54,847 bases of DNA, from the NCBI GenBank assembly GCA_900320585.1, contig ONSV01000042.1, positions 1 to 54,847 of the forward strand. Reading direction: 5' to 3'. The notes beneath the pieces were generated by a model, which worked only from the letters and a program-made list of their open reading frames with translations, did no database searches and was not told where the DNA came from. The position numbers and the translations under genes are program-made. Numbering within the stretch: position 1 is the first letter of the stretch; every line of letters begins with the position of its first letter. Source of the DNA: an uncultured Prevotellaceae bacterium (GTDB lineage Bacteria > Bacteroidota > Bacteroidia > Bacteroidales > Bacteroidaceae). Positions 16,281-31,860 of the stretch are shown here, one piece after another.

Positions 16281-19200
16281 ATGGCTTCACAAAACAACAA
16301 CAGAGTAAACTTTGCCAGCGTGAAGAATCCGATGCCCACACCGGATTTTCTTGATGTGCAATTGAAGTCTTTCAAGGACTTCCTGCAGCTCGACACACCA
16401 CCCGAGCTGAGAAAGAACGACGGACTCTACAAGGTGTTCTCGGAGAACTTCCCCATCACCGACACGAGAAACAATTTCGTGCTCGAGTTCCTCGACTATT
16501 TCATCGACCCCCCAAGATATTCCATCGAGGAGTGCCTGGAGCGCGGACTTACCTACAGCGTGCCCCTCAAGGCCATGATGAAACTCTATTGCACCGACCC
16601 CGACCATGAGGACTTTGGTATCAAGACTTCCGACGTGTTCCTGGGCACCATACCTTATATGACAAGCAATGGCACCTTCATCATCAACGGTGCCGAGCGC
16701 GTCGTGGTGTCGCAGCTGCACCGCTCGCCTGGCGTGTTCTTCAGCCAGGGCGTGCATGCCAACGGTACCGTGCTCTATTCAGCGCGCATCATTCCTTTCA
16801 AGGGCTCATGGATAGAGTTCGCCACCGACATCAACAACGTGATGTACGCATACATCGACCGTAAGAAGAAGCTCCCCGTTACCACCCTGTTGAGGGCCAT
16901 CGGTTTCGAGAGCGACAGGGACATCCTGCAGATCTTCGACCTGGCAGAGGAGGTGAAGGTGAACAAGAAGAACCTCAAGGAGGTCATCGGACGGCGTCTC
17001 GCCGGACAGGTGCTCAAGACCTGGACTGAGGACTTCTCTGATGAGGAGACGGGCGAGGTGGTTTCCATCGAGCGCACCGAGGTGTGTGTGGATCGCGAGC
17101 ATGTCATCGCCAAGGAAGACGTCGACGCCATCCTCGAGAGCGGCGCCCAGTCGATCCTCCTGCACAAGGCAGGCGATGCCGCCAACCGCTACTCCATCAT
17201 CTTCAACACCCTTGCCAAAGACTCGAGCAAGACCGAGAAAGAGGCCGTGCAGTATATCTACCGACAGCTGAGAAACGCCGACCCCGCCGATGATGCCAGC
17301 GCCAAGGAGGTGATTCAGAACCTCTTCTTCTCCGACAAGAGATACGACTTGGGAGAGGTGGGACGCTACCGCATCAACAAGAAACTTGGACTGGATACCG
17401 ATATGGACACGCGTATCCTCACCAAGGAAGACATCATCGAAATCATCAAATACCTCATCCAGCTGGTCAACTCGAATGCCACCGTGGATGATATCGACCA
17501 CCTCTCCAACCGCCGCGTGCGCACGGTGGGAGAGCAGCTGGCCAACCAGTTCTCCATCGGTCTGGCACGTATGAGCCGCACCATCCGCGAGCGTATGAAC
17601 GTGCGCGACAGCGAGGACTTCACACCCACCGACCTCATCAACGCCAAGACCATCTCGAGCGTCATCAACTCGTTCTTCGGCACCAACCCGCTGAGCCAGT
17701 TCATGGACCAGACCAACCCGCTGGCCGAGGTCACACACAAACGACGCCTCTCGGCACTCGGACCTGGCGGCCTCTCGCGCGAGCGCGCTGGCTTCGAGGT
17801 GCGCGACGTGCACTATACCCACTACGGACGCCTCTGCCCCATCGAGAGCCCTGAGGGACCGAACATCGGTCTGATCTCCTCGCTCTGTGTGTATGCCACC
17901 ATCAACGGACTCGGATTCATCGAGACACCCTACCGCAAGGTGACCAACCAGGTGGTGGACCTCGACAACAGCCATGTGGTTTACATGACTGCCGAGGAGG
18001 AGCAGGAGCACTTCATCGGACAGGGCAACGCTCCGCTCAACGACGATGGCTCGTTCATCCGCGACGTGGTGAAGTGCCGTCTCGACGCCGACTTCCCCGT
18101 GGTAGAGCCCGAGAAGGTGTCGTACATGGACGTGTCGCCACAGCAGATCGCCTCTGTCTCAGCAGCACTCATCCCGTTCCTCGAGCACGACGACGGACAC
18201 CGCGCCCTCATGGGATGTAACATGATGCGCCAGGCCGTGCCTCTGCTCCACAACGACTCGCCCATCGTGGGTACCGGACTGGAGAAGCAGGTGTGCGAGG
18301 ACTCGGTATGTCGACGCCACCACCATCCGCATCCTCTACGACCGCACCGAGGAGGAGGAGTTCGTAAGCTTCGAGCCCTCACTCAAGGAATACCGCATTC
18401 CGAAGTTCCGTCGCACCAACCAGAACATGACCATCGACCTGAGGCCTATCTGCAACAAGGACGACAGGGTGCACAAAGGACAAATCCTCACCGAGGGATA
18501 TGCCACCGAGAATGGTGAGCTCGCTCTCGGACGCAACCTCCTCGTGGCCTACATGCCATGGAAGGGATACAACTACGAGGACGCCATCGTGCTCTCAGAG
18601 CGACTGGTGCGCGACGATATCCTCACCAGCGTGCATGTGGACGAGTACCAGCTCGACGTGCGTGAGACAAAACGCGGTATGGAGGAGTTCACGTCGGATA
18701 TCCCCAACGTGAGCGAGGAAGCAACCAAGGACCTCGACGCCAACGGTATCATCCGCGTGGGCGCAAGGGTGGAGCCCGGCGACATCCTCATCGGCAAGAT
18801 CTCGCCGAAGGGCGAGAGCGACCCCTCGCCAGAGGAGAAACTGCTGCGCGCCATCTTCGGCGACAAGGCCGGCGACGTGAAAGACTCGTCGCTCAAGGCC
18901 AATCCGTCGCTCAGCGGTGTGGTCATCGACAAGAAACTCTTCTCGCGCGCCGTCAAGACGAGAGAGGCTCGCAAGCAGGACAAGGTGCTCCTCCAGAAAA
19001 TCGACGAGGAGTATGAGGCCAAGAACGAGGAGCTCAAGGACATCCTCGTGGAGCGTCTGCTCATCCTTATCCAGGACAAGTCGTCGCAGGGCGTGAAAGA
19101 CTATACTGGTTCGGAGATCATCACGAAGGGCTCAAAGTTCACTCCCACCAACCTGAAGAACCTCAAGTACGAGGGAATACAGTCGAACGGGTGGACCGAC

Positions 19201-20052
19201 GACGAGCACACCAACATGCTCATCTCGCAGCTCATCATGAACTATATCAGGAAAGCCAAGCTCCTCGACGCTGAGCTCAAACGCCGCAAGTTCGCCATCA
19301 CCATCGGCGACGAGCTGCCCTCGGGCATCCTCCAGATGGCCAAGGTGTATGTGGCCAAGAAACGCAAGATTGGCGTGGGCGACAAACTCGCCGGACGACA
19401 TGGTAACAAGGGTATCGTGTCGAAGGTGGTAAGGCAGGAAGACATGCCGTTCCTCGAGGACGGACGACCCGTCGACCTCGTGCTCAACCCGCTCGGCGTG
19501 CCATCGCGTATGAACCTCGGACAGATCTTCGAGGCCATCCTCGGTGCTGCCGGTAAGCGACTCGGCGTGAAGTTCGCAACTCCTATCTTCGACGGAGCAA
19601 AACTCGACGACCTCACAGAGTGGACCGACAAGGCCGGACTGCCACGACTCTGCTCCACACACCTCTACGACGGTGAGACAGGTGAGCAGTTCGACCAGCC
19701 CGCCACCGTGGGTATCACCTACTTCCTCAAACTCGGACACATGGTGGAGGACAAGATGCACTCACGTAGCATCGGCCCGTACTCGCTCATCACTCAGCAG
19801 CCACTCGGCGGTAAGGCCCAGTTCGGCGGACAGCGATTCGGAGAGATGGAGGTCTGGGCACTCGAGGCCTTCGGTGCCAGCCACGTGCTGCAGGAAATAC
19901 TCACCGTGAAGTCCGACGACGTCGTGGGACGCAGCAAGGCCTATGAGGCCATCGTCAAGGGAGAGCCCATGCCAGTGCCGGGCATACCCGAATCTCTCAA
20001 CGTGCTTCTGCACGAGTTACGCGGACTCGGATTAAGTATCAAACTCGACTAA
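16281..20052 (+). CDS. rpoB: RNA polymerase subunit beta, frame-broken by a small deletion
   Basis: The beta subunit of RNA polymerase, in two frames. The first part runs from the ATG at 16281 (an earlier in-frame ATG at 16218 overlaps the attenuator and is rejected) to serine 675 near 18305. The second resumes at about 18307 ([12 protein letters not shown]) and runs to 20052. Between them about 13-14 conserved residues (family segment RTQ...EGDGVVE) are missing, a loss of about 38 or 41 nt that shifts the frame. With them restored the protein would be about 1270 residues, normal for the group. The rifampicin region ([26 protein letters not shown]) is wild-type-like. A real cell needs this gene intact, so an assembly error is the likeliest cause. 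Confidence 0.93.
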
Positions 20053-24449
<4,397 letters not shown>

Positions 24450-24463
24450 CTTTTACCTACCTG

Positions 24464-24496
24464 GCCACGGCTGCCCACAAAAAGGGCGGCCGTGGC
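24464..24496 (+). terminator. Strong hairpin between rpoC and the DUF3467 gene
   Basis: A 13-bp stem (24464-24476 with 24484-24496, one G-U) and an A-rich 7-nt loop. It is followed only by TTCGTT, so termination would be weak; it may tune expression of the next gene or protect the rpoBC 3' end. Confidence 0.55.
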
Positions 24497-24534
24497 TTCG
24501 TTAATATTCAATCCAACGTCCAACCAGTAGCTTT

Positions 24535-24861
24535 ATGGATAATCAGCAAAACAAACCACAGGGACCCCAACTGCAAATTGAGGTGGCGCCAGAGGTGGCA
24601 CAAGGGGTATACTCCAACTTCGCCATCATCTCGCACACCAGCTCGGAGTTCTTCGTCGACCTGGCGGCCATGATGCCGGGAGTGCCAAAGGCAACGGTGA
24701 GAAGCCGGGTGATACTCGCACCCGAACATGCCAAACGACTCGCCATGGCGCTGCAGGAAAACATCGCCAAATACGAGCAGGAATTCGGGAGAATACAACT
24801 CCCGAACAGGCAGCCACGCACCATCTCACCCTTCAATATCAACAATAAAGGTGAGGCCTAA
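24535..24861 (+). CDS. DUF3467 family protein
   Basis: 108-residue soluble protein of unknown function in the DUF3467 family. Features are a conserved core GVYSNFAIISHTSSEFFVDLA, then a proline/valine strand segment and a helix HAKRLAMALQENIAKYEQEFG, ending in a disordered tail. It lies directly downstream of rpoC, an association I recall as common in Bacteroidetes. It therefore may work with RNA polymerase or ribosome synthesis, which is inference from position. Start ATG at 24535, 85 nt after rpoC and behind a hairpin. Confidence 0.85.
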   Translation: MDNQQNKPQGPQLQIEVAPEVAQGVYSNFAIISHTSSEFFVDLAAMMPGVPKATVRSRVILAPEHAKRLAMALQENIAKYEQEFGRIQLPNRQPRTISPFNINNKGEA

Positions 24862-25013
24862 CGGCTCAGAAAACATCAAATCAAAGGGCAGAATCGACTA
24901 CGCAATGACGATTCTGTCCTTAATTTATGTTAACAAACATTATAAAAACATAAATCAATCCACTTCCACGCTTCTGCTACAATATATAATTAGGATATTT
25001 CAATTAAAGTTCG

Positions 25014-25021
25014 TACCTTTG
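25014..25021 (+). promoter_or_regulatory. Probable -7 element upstream of rpsL
   Basis: TACCTTTG fits TANNTTTG exactly, about 85 nt before the rpsL start and inside an AT-rich leader. No TTTG is found at the right distance; the nearest is TTAG at 24990-24993 with a 20-nt spacer. Confidence 0.55.
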
Positions 25022-25104
25022 CAGCCCAAAATGGTGTGTCGAGGCATGCCATCTTTATTGTGCATACAACTAAATAACAATATAATAATTAAAAAATTAA
25101 CAAA

Positions 25105-25485
25105 ATGCCTACAATTTCGCAATTAGTAAGAAAAGGCAGGAAGGAACTGGTAGACAAGAGCAAATCGCCCGCTCTGGACGCATGTCCTCAGCGTCGTGGC
25201 GTTTGCGTGCGTGTCTATACCACCACTCCTAAAAAGCCTAATTCGGCAATGAGAAAAGTTGCCCGTGTAAGATTGACCAACCAGAAGGAAGTGAACTCCT
25301 ACATTCCAGGAGAGGGACACAACCTGCAGGAGCACAGCATCGTGCTGGTGCGCGGCGGTCGTGTGAAAGACCTCCCAGGCGTGCGCTACCACATCGTTCG
25401 CGGTACACTCGACACCGCTGGCGTGGCTAACCGCACTCAGCGTCGTTCCAAGTATGGAGCAAAGCGTCCTAAAGTGAAGAAGTAA
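25105..25485 (+). CDS. rpsL: 30S ribosomal protein S12
   Basis: 126-residue decoding-centre protein. The streptomycin-related loops are wild-type-like: [10 protein letters not shown] keeps the lysine and [13 protein letters not shown] keeps the second one. First gene of the str operon (rpsL-rpsG-fusA), which here continues into S10. The leader of about 80 nt after the predicted start could carry regulation, but I see no recognisable structure. Confidence 0.97.
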   Translation: MPTISQLVRKGRKELVDKSKSPALDACPQRRGVCVRVYTTTPKKPNSAMRKVARVRLTNQKEVNSYIPGEGHNLQEHSIVLVRGGRVKDLPGVRYHIVRGTLDTAGVANRTQRRSKYGAKRPKVKK

Positions 25486-25636
25486 CACCGGAGAAGGTCA
25501 ATACTAAAAAAGGACACAACAATTTTTTTAACCGTTTTGCTGGAGAATTGTTAAAGACAGGTTGAGTAAATGCTCTCGAGTGAGCGTTGAAGAACAAGAA
25601 TTACAGCCCCAAGCAGAATTTATTTTTCAAGTAAAA

Positions 25637-26113
25637 ATGAGAAAAGCAAAACCAAAGAAGCGTCTGGTACTGCCAGATCCAGTTTTCAACGACCAGAAGG
25701 TCTCGAAATTCGTGAATCATCTGATGTATGATGGCAAGAAGACCATTTCATACGAAATCTTCTACAACGCTCTTGATATCGTCAAGGCCAAGATGGCCAA
25801 AGAGGAGAAAAGCCCCCTCGAGATTTGGAAAACCGCACTCGACAACATCACTCCCCAGGTGGAGGTGAAGAGCCGTCGTATCGGTGGTGCCACTTTCCAG
25901 GTGCCTACGGAGATCCGTCCCGACCGCAAGGAGAGCGTCTCGATGAAGAATATGATCAACTTTGCCCGCAAACGTGGTGGAAAGAGCATGGCTGAGAAGC
26001 TGGCTGCCGAAATCATGGATGCTTATAACAATCAGGGTGGCGCATTCAAGCGCAAGGAAGACATGCACCGTATGGCCGAGGCCAACCGCGCATTCGCTCA
26101 TTTCAGATTCTAA
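25637..26113 (+). CDS. rpsG: 30S ribosomal protein S7
   Basis: 158-residue S7, the primary binder of the 16S rRNA 3' domain and an mRNA exit-channel protein. The start at 25637 (MRKAKPKKR) matches the family; an in-frame ATG 75 nt upstream would add a non-conserved segment. The helical core with [21 protein letters not shown] and [15 protein letters not shown] is complete. The gap to rpsL is 151 nt and holds no gene; fusA follows after 35 nt. Confidence 0.97.
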   Translation: MRKAKPKKRLVLPDPVFNDQKVSKFVNHLMYDGKKTISYEIFYNALDIVKAKMAKEEKSPLEIWKTALDNITPQVEVKSRRIGGATFQVPTEIRPDRKESVSMKNMINFARKRGGKSMAEKLAAEIMDAYNNQGGAFKRKEDMHRMAEANRAFAHFRF

Positions 26114-26148
26114 TTCTTTCAGGTAATAGTAAATAGGTAAAAAGACAA

Positions 26149-28263
26149 ATGGCAAAGCAAGATCTACATCTCACCCGCAACATCGGTATCATGGCGCATA
26201 TCGACGCAGGTAAGACCACAACCTCTGAGCGCATCCTCTTCTACACAGGAAAGACCCATAAAATCGGCGAGGTGCACGACGGCGCTGCCACCATGGACTG
26301 GATGGCACAGGAGCAGGAGCGTGGTATCACCATCACTTCGGCTGCCACAACTTGCTCTTGGGACTGGAATGGGAAGAAATACAAGATCAACCTCATCGAC
26401 ACTCCGGGACACGTGGACTTCACCGCCGAGGTGGAGCGCTCGCTCAGGGTGCTCGACGGAGCCGTGGCCACCTACTCGGCAGCCGACGGCGTTCAGCCCC
26501 AGTCGGAGACCGTATGGCGCCAGGCCGACAAGTATAATGTGCCCCGTATCGGATATGTGAACAAGATGGACCGCTCCGGTGCCGACTTCTACGAGACCGT
26601 GCAGCAGATGAAGGACATCCTGGGTGCCAACCCCTGCCCCGTGCAGATTCCCATCGGCGCCGAGGAGAACTTCAAGGGAGTGGTAGACCTCATCAAGATG
26701 AAGGCCATCCTTTGGCACGACGAGACCATGGGCGCAGAGTATGACATCGAGGATATCCCCGCCGACCTCGTCGACGAGGCCGAGGAGTGGAGAGACAAAA
26801 TGCTCGAGAGCGCTTCCAACTACGACGACGCGCTCATGGAGAAATATCTCGAGGGACAGGAAATCACCGAGGAGGAAATCATCGCCGCCATCCGCAAGGG
26901 TACCGTGGCCATGGAACTCACCCCGATGGTGTGCGGCTCATCCTACAAGAACAAGGGCGTGCAGCCTCTGCTCGACTATGTGTGCGCATTCCTGCCATCA
27001 CCACTCGACGCCGTCAACATCGAGGGCACCAACCCCGACACCGAGGAGGTGGAGGAGCGCAAGCCGTCGGAGGACGAGCCTACCGCAGCACTCGCATTCA
27101 AGATCGCTACCGACCCATATATGGGACGCCTGGTGTTCTTCCGCGTCTACTCGGGCAAGGTGACCTCGGGATCCTATGTCTACAACCCACGCTCGGGAAA
27201 GAAAGAGCGCATCAGCCGCCTCTTCCAGATGAACTCCAACAAGGAGATCCCCATGGACTCGATCGACGCCGGCGACATCGGCGCAGGAGTGGGATTCAAG
27301 GATATCCATACCGGCGACACGCTCTGTGACGAGAACCATCCCATCGTGCTCGAGTCCATGTCGTTCCCCGACCCAGTGATCGGTATCGCCGTGGAGCCCA
27401 AGTCGCAGGCCGACGTCGACAAGCTCGGCATCGGACTCGCCAAGCTCGCAGAGGAGGACCCAACCTTCACCGTGCGCACCGACGAGCAGAGCGGACAGAC
27501 CATCATCTCGGGTATGGGCGAGCTGCACCTCGACATCATCATCGACCGACTGAAGCGCGAGTTCAAGGTGGAGTGCAACCAAGGCAAGCCCCAGGTGAAC
27601 TACAAGGAGGCCATCACCAAGACCGTCAACCTGCGCGAGGTCTACAAGAAGCAGAGCGGTGGACGCGGAAAGTTCGCCGACATCATCTGCAACGTCGGAC
27701 CTGTGGACGCCGACTTCAAGGAGGGCGGACTCCAGTTCGTCAACGAGGTGAAGGGCGGAAACATCCCCAAGGAGTTCATCCCGGCAGTGCAGAAGGGATT
27801 CGAGAGCGCCATGAAGAACGGCGTGCTTGGCGGATACCCGATGGACTCGCTCAAGGTGACACTGCTCGACGGTTCGTTCCACCCCGTAGACTCCGACCAG
27901 CTGTCGTTCGAGATCGCTGCCATCCAGGCCTATAAGAGTGCCTGCGTAAAGGCTGCTCCCGTGCTCATGGAGCCCATCATGAAACTCGAGGTGGTGACAC
28001 CCGAGGAGAGCATGGGCGACGTGATCGGCGACCTCAACAAGCGCCGCGGACAAGTGCAGGGAATGGACGAGGCCCGCTCAGGCGGCCGCATCGTGAAAGC
28101 CATGGTGCCCCTGTCGGAGACCTTCGGATATGTCACCGCACTGCGTACCATCACCTCCGGACGCGCCACAAGCTCCATGGAGTACGACCACCACGCTCCC
28201 CTCTCCAGCAGCATCGCCAAGGCTGTGCTGCAGGAGGTCAACGGAAGGGCCGACCTGGTGTAG
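26149..28263 (+). CDS. fusA: Elongation factor G
   Basis: 704-residue translocation GTPase. The P-loop AHIDAGKTT is at residues 16-24, switch II is DTPGH, and the guanine-recognition motif is NKMD. Domains II to V follow in order, with the domain IV region near [12 protein letters not shown] and the C-terminal [15 protein letters not shown]. Codon bias is strong and it is in the str operon, so I call it the main EF-G rather than a paralogue such as EF-G2. It is 94 nt before rpsJ. Confidence 0.97.
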   Translation: MAKQDLHLTRNIGIMAHIDAGKTTTSERILFYTGKTHKIGEVHDGAATMDWMAQEQERGITITSAATTCSWDWNGKKYKINLIDTPGHVDFTAEVERSLRVLDGAVATYSAADGVQPQSETVWRQADKYNVPRIGYVNKMDRSGADFYETVQQMKDILGANPCPVQIPIGAEENFKGVVDLIKMKAILWHDETMGAEYDIEDIPADLVDEAEEWRDKMLESASNYDDALMEKYLEGQEITEEEIIAAIRKGTVAMELTPMVCGSSYKNKGVQPLLDYVCAFLPSPLDAVNIEGTNPDTEEVEERKPSEDEPTAALAFKIATDPYMGRLVFFRVYSGKVTSGSYVYNPRSGKKERISRLFQMNSNKEIPMDSIDAGDIGAGVGFKDIHTGDTLCDENHPIVLESMSFPDPVIGIAVEPKSQADVDKLGIGLAKLAEEDPTFTVRTDEQSGQTIISGMGELHLDIIIDRLKREFKVECNQGKPQVNYKEAITKTVNLREVYKKQSGGRGKFADIICNVGPVDADFKEGGLQFVNEVKGGNIPKEFIPAVQKGFESAMKNGVLGGYPMDSLKVTLLDGSFHPVDSDQLSFEIAAIQAYKSACVKAAPVLMEPIMKLEVVTPEESMGDVIGDLNKRRGQVQGMDEARSGGRIVKAMVPLSETFGYVTALRTITSGRATSSMEYDHHAPLSSSIAKAVLQEVNGRADLV

Positions 28264-28357
28264 AAACAGAAAATGAGGGCCGGGGCATCGCTTAGCGTAT
28301 GACTCTTAAGGATGTCCACGGTCCACATTATAATAACCATCAAAAACAATTACCAAC

Positions 28358-28663
28358 ATGAGTCAGAAAATCAGAATCAAACTGAAGAGCTACGACCACA
28401 AACTCGTAGACAAGTCGGCAGAGAAAATCGTGAAGGCCGTGAAAGCTACAGGCGCTACCGTAAGCGGTCCTATCCCCCTGCCCACACACAAGCGCATCTA
28501 CACTGTCAACCGCAGTACGTTCGTCAACAAGAAGGCACGCGAGCAGTTCCAACTCTCCGACTACAAACGCCTCATCGACATCTACAGCACTACCGCAAAG
28601 ACCGTAGACGCATTGATGAAACTCGAACTCCCCAGCGGCGTGGAAGTGGAAATCAAAGTATAG
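28358..28663 (+). CDS. rpsJ: 30S ribosomal protein S10
   Basis: 101-residue S10 (also NusE in antitermination complexes). The signature [19 protein letters not shown] with the rRNA-contacting loop is intact. First gene of the S10 operon. It lies 94 nt after fusA without a promoter that I can see between them, so str and S10 genes may share a transcript. Confidence 0.97.
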   Translation: MSQKIRIKLKSYDHKLVDKSAEKIVKAVKATGATVSGPIPLPTHKRIYTVNRSTFVNKKAREQFQLSDYKRLIDIYSTTAKTVDALMKLELPSGVEVEIKV

Positions 28664-28735
28664 TAAGCAGACATTCTAAACGAGTTGCATAACTCAACGA
28701 ATATTCAAAAACAATTTTTATAAACATTTATTGAA

Positions 28736-29350
28736 ATGCCAGGATTAATAGGAAGAAAAATCGGAATGACATCCGTTTTCAGTGCCGACGGCAAAAACGT
28801 GCCGTGCACTGTTATCGAAGCTGGTCCTTGTGTTGTAACCCAAGTCAAAACCGTGGAGAACGATGGCTACAAGGCCTTCCAGCTCGGTTTCGGCGAGGCT
28901 AAGGAGAAACGTACTTCCAAAGCCTTGATGGGTACCTTCAAAAAGGCTAACACAACACCAAAAAAGCACTTGGCCGAGTTCAAATTCGACGAGGAGTACA
29001 ACCTCGGCGACACCATCACTGTCGAGATCTTCAACGACTCACAGTTCGTCGACGTTACAGGTACTTCCAAAGGTAAGGGTTTCCAGGGCGTGGTGAAACG
29101 CCACGGATTCGGCGGTGTAGGACAGAGAACTCACGGTCAGGACGACCGGGCCCGCAAACCGGGTTCTATCGGTGCTTGCTCCTATCCAGCCAAAGTGTTC
29201 AAGGGAATGCGCATGGCAGGACACATGGGATGCGACAGAGTCACTACCAAGAACCTCAGAGTGTTAAAAGTGATACCTGAGCACAACCTCATCCTCGTGA
29301 AAGGTTCTGTGGCCGGGTGTAATGGTTCAACCGTCTTAATTCAGAAATAA
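28736..29350 (+). CDS. rplC: 50S ribosomal protein L3
   Basis: 204-residue L3, an early assembly protein reaching toward the peptidyl-transferase centre. The central loop [21 protein letters not shown], which contains the conserved glutamine methylated in some bacteria, is present. Its TAA stop overlaps the rplD ATG by one base (TAATG), indicating coupled translation. Confidence 0.97.
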   Translation: MPGLIGRKIGMTSVFSADGKNVPCTVIEAGPCVVTQVKTVENDGYKAFQLGFGEAKEKRTSKALMGTFKKANTTPKKHLAEFKFDEEYNLGDTITVEIFNDSQFVDVTGTSKGKGFQGVVKRHGFGGVGQRTHGQDDRARKPGSIGACSYPAKVFKGMRMAGHMGCDRVTTKNLRVLKVIPEHNLILVKGSVAGCNGSTVLIQK

Positions 29351-29979
29351 TGGAACTTAACGTATTGAAGATAAATGGTCAGGAAACCGGAAGGAAGGTT
29401 ACACTGAACGATGAGATTTTCGGTATCGAGCCCAACGACCACGTGCTTTACCTCGACGTGAAACAGTACCTGGCCAACCAGCGCCAAGGCACAGCTAAAG
29501 CCAAGGAGCGCAGCGAGCACCAGGGCTCCACAAGAAAACTCGGACGCCAGAAAGGCGGCGGCGGAGCTCGCCATGGCGATATCAACTCACCCTTGATGAG
29601 AGGCGGTGGACGCGTGTTCGGACCAAGACCACGCGACTACAGGTTCAAACTCAACAAGAAAGTGAAGGATCTCGCTCGTAAAAGCGCACTCTCATACAAG
29701 GCTATCGAAGACGCCATCATCATCGTGGAAGACTTCACTTTTGATGCCCCGAAAACTAAAGATTTCGTAAATATTGCTAAAAATCTTAAAGTTGAGGGCC
29801 GTAAGTCGCTCTTCGTTTTGCCAGAATCAAATAAAAACGTATATTTGTCGGCTCGAAATTTGCAGCGTTCAGAAGTCATACTCGCATCATCACTCAATTC
29901 TTACAAAGTATTGAATGCTGATGTTATTGTTGTGACCGAAAAATCGCTCGGGACTATCGACGAAATCTTATCAAAATAA
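29350..29979 (+). CDS. rplD: 50S ribosomal protein L4
   Basis: 209-residue L4, lining the peptide exit tunnel; the extended loop is seen in [22 protein letters not shown]. Codon choice is highly biased in the first two-thirds, then becomes AT-richer from about 29740 to the stop. Within that stretch lies a perfect promoter-like pair (29817-29847). In E. coli L4 autoregulates the S10 operon; no such leader is recognisable here. Confidence 0.97.
   Translation: MELNVLKINGQETGRKVTLNDEIFGIEPNDHVLYLDVKQYLANQRQGTAKAKERSEHQGSTRKLGRQKGGGGARHGDINSPLMRGGGRVFGPRPRDYRFKLNKKVKDLARKSALSYKAIEDAIIIVEDFTFDAPKTKDFVNIAKNLKVEGRKSLFVLPESNKNVYLSARNLQRSEVILASSLNSYKVLNADVIVVTEKSLGTIDEILSK
29817..29847 (+). promoter_or_regulatory. 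Possible internal promoter within rplD
   Basis: TTTG at 29817-29820, 19-nt spacer, TATATTTG at 29840-29847, a perfect consensus match inside coding sequence. A start near 29853 would transcribe rplW and everything after it. Confidence 0.5.
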
Positions 29980-29997
29980 TCAAGGAGACCCATAGAC

Positions 29998-30291
29998 ATG
30001 GCATTTATATTGAAACCATTGGTCACTGAGAAGATGACCAAGATTACAGACAAGCGTCCAAACCGATATGGTTTCATCGTTAGTCCGGAAGCTAACAAGC
30101 TCCAAATTAAGGAAGAAGTCGAGCGCCTGTACAATGTTACAGTGGTCGACGTCAACACGCTCTCCTACGCTGGGAAACGCTCGCAGCGCTACACCAGGGC
30201 TGGCCTCGTGAAAGGCAAGAAGAGCGCGTTCAAAAAGGCTATCGTCACCCTGAAAGAGGGCGAGACAATTGATTTTTACAGCAATATTTAA
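29998..30291 (+). CDS. rplW: 50S ribosomal protein L23
   Basis: 97-residue L23 at the tunnel exit, docking site for trigger factor and SRP. The family core KPLVTEKMTKITDKRPNRYGFIV is followed by the basic loop with YAGKRSQRYTRAG. It is 18 nt after rplD and 6 nt before rplB. Confidence 0.96.
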   Translation: MAFILKPLVTEKMTKITDKRPNRYGFIVSPEANKLQIKEEVERLYNVTVVDVNTLSYAGKRSQRYTRAGLVKGKKSAFKKAIVTLKEGETIDFYSNI

Positions 30292-30297
30292 TAAAAA

Positions 30298-31125
30298 ATG
30301 GCAGTACGTAAATTAAAACCCGTCACACCGGGTCAAAGACACAAGATTATTGGTACGTTCGAGGATATTACTGCATCCGTACCAGAGAAGTCTCTCGTTC
30401 GTGGAAAGCGCTCCACCGGAGGACGAAACAACACCGGTAAGATGACCGTCCGCTACAGGGGCGGCGGCCACAAAAGGAAATTTCGTCTTGTTGACTTCAA
30501 ACGAGAGAAAGATGGTGTTCCAGCCGTAGTCAAGACTATCGAGTACGATCCCAACCGCTCGGCTCGCATAGCCCTGCTCTACTATGCTGATGGTGAAAAA
30601 CGTTACATTATTGCTCCTATCGGACTGCAGGTGGGCACCACACTCATGTCGGGCGCCGATGCCGCTCCCGAAGTAGGCAATGCCCTTCCGCTTGCTAACA
30701 TCCCTGTCGGTACAGTGATCCACAACATCGAGCTCCGCCCGGGTCAGGGCGCCAAGCTCGTTCGCTCGGCAGGTAATTTCGCTCAGCTCACTTCACGTGA
30801 GGGCAGCTATTGTCTGATCAAGCTCCCCTCAGGAGAATTGCGCAAGATCCTCAGCGCTTGCAAGGCTACCGTCGGTAGCGTAGGCAACTCCGACCACGCT
30901 CTCGAGCAGTCGGGTAAGGCCGGACGCTCACGCTGGCTCGGACGCCGCCCACACAACCGTGGTGTGGTGATGAACCCACACGACCACCCAATGGGTGGTG
31001 GCGAGGGACGCCAGTCGGGCGGACACCCACGCTCACGCAAGGGACTCTATGCAAAGGGACTCAAGACAAGGGCTCCCAAGAAGCATTCAAACAAGTATAT
31101 TGTTGAGAGAGCTAACAAGAAATAA
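30298..31125 (+). CDS. rplB: 50S ribosomal protein L2
   Basis: 275-residue L2, needed for subunit joining and peptidyl transfer. The C-terminal conserved stretch [22 protein letters not shown] includes the histidine implicated in activity. The basic N- and C-terminal tails are complete. Confidence 0.98.
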   Translation: MAVRKLKPVTPGQRHKIIGTFEDITASVPEKSLVRGKRSTGGRNNTGKMTVRYRGGGHKRKFRLVDFKREKDGVPAVVKTIEYDPNRSARIALLYYADGEKRYIIAPIGLQVGTTLMSGADAAPEVGNALPLANIPVGTVIHNIELRPGQGAKLVRSAGNFAQLTSREGSYCLIKLPSGELRKILSACKATVGSVGNSDHALEQSGKAGRSRWLGRRPHNRGVVMNPHDHPMGGGEGRQSGGHPRSRKGLYAKGLKTRAPKKHSNKYIVERANKK

Positions 31126-31143
31126 TCGTTAACAAGAGTAATT

Positions 31144-31410
31144 ATGAGTCGTTCATTAAAGAAAGGTCCATATATCAACGTAGCTCTCGAGAAGAAAATT
31201 CTCGCCATGAATGAGAGCGGAAAGAAAACCGTCGTCAAGACATGGGCCAGGGCATCTATGATCTCACCCGATTTCGTGGGACACACTGTTGCAGTTCATA
31301 ACGGAAACAAATTCATACCTGTCTACATCACCGAGAACATGGTGGGACACAAACTCGGAGAGTTCTCCCCCACACGCAGGTTCGGCGGACATGCCGGAAA
31401 CAAACGGTAA
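31144..31410 (+). CDS. rpsS: 30S ribosomal protein S19
   Basis: 88-residue S19 of the small-subunit head. It has the start [10 protein letters not shown], the core [23 protein letters not shown] and the C-terminal [12 protein letters not shown]. It lies 18 nt after rplB and 36 nt before rplV, within the S10 operon. Confidence 0.97.
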   Translation: MSRSLKKGPYINVALEKKILAMNESGKKTVVKTWARASMISPDFVGHTVAVHNGNKFIPVYITENMVGHKLGEFSPTRRFGGHAGNKR

Positions 31411-31446
31411 CGACAGGCTAACCATTGAAACAAAAAGAATAATATA

Positions 31447-31851
31447 ATGGGAGCAAGAAAGAAAATCGCAGCCGAGAAAAGAAAAGAGGCTGCAAAAAAC
31501 CTCTACTTCGCTAAACTCGTAGGGGTGCCCTCATCACCCCGGAAAATGCGCTACGTCGTAGACATGATCAGGGGACTGGAGGTCAATAAGGCACTCGGCG
31601 TGCTCAGGTTCTCCAAGAAAAAGGCTGCCATCGACGTGGAGAAACTCCTCCGCTCGGCAGTGGCCAACTGGGAGGACAAGAACGACCGCAAGGCAGAAGA
31701 CGGCGAACTCTACGTCTCACGCGTGTTCGTCGACGAGGGTGTAACCATGAAGCGCATGCGCCCCGCACCACAGGGACGCGGATACCGCATCCGCAAGCGC
31801 AGCAACCACGTCACACTGTTCGTGGATTCTAAAACTAATGACGAAAAATAA
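31447..31851 (+). CDS. rplV: 50S ribosomal protein L22
   Basis: 134-residue L22. The globular part ([22 protein letters not shown]) and the beta-hairpin that reaches into the exit tunnel ([21 protein letters not shown]) are both complete. No macrolide-type change is visible in the hairpin. rpsC begins 9 nt later. Confidence 0.97.
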   Translation: MGARKKIAAEKRKEAAKNLYFAKLVGVPSSPRKMRYVVDMIRGLEVNKALGVLRFSKKKAAIDVEKLLRSAVANWEDKNDRKAEDGELYVSRVFVDEGVTMKRMRPAPQGRGYRIRKRSNHVTLFVDSKTNDEK

Positions 31852-31860
31852 CAAAGCAGA

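Noticed and set aside
16806-18011. A 401-codon minus-strand frame opposite rpoB
   Set aside because: Antisense shadow with no motif; same cause as for rpoC.
18285-18320. Programmed ribosomal frameshift in rpoB
   Set aside because: Conserved residues are physically missing at the junction and no slippery sequence with a downstream structure is seen, so frameshifting could not restore the protein.
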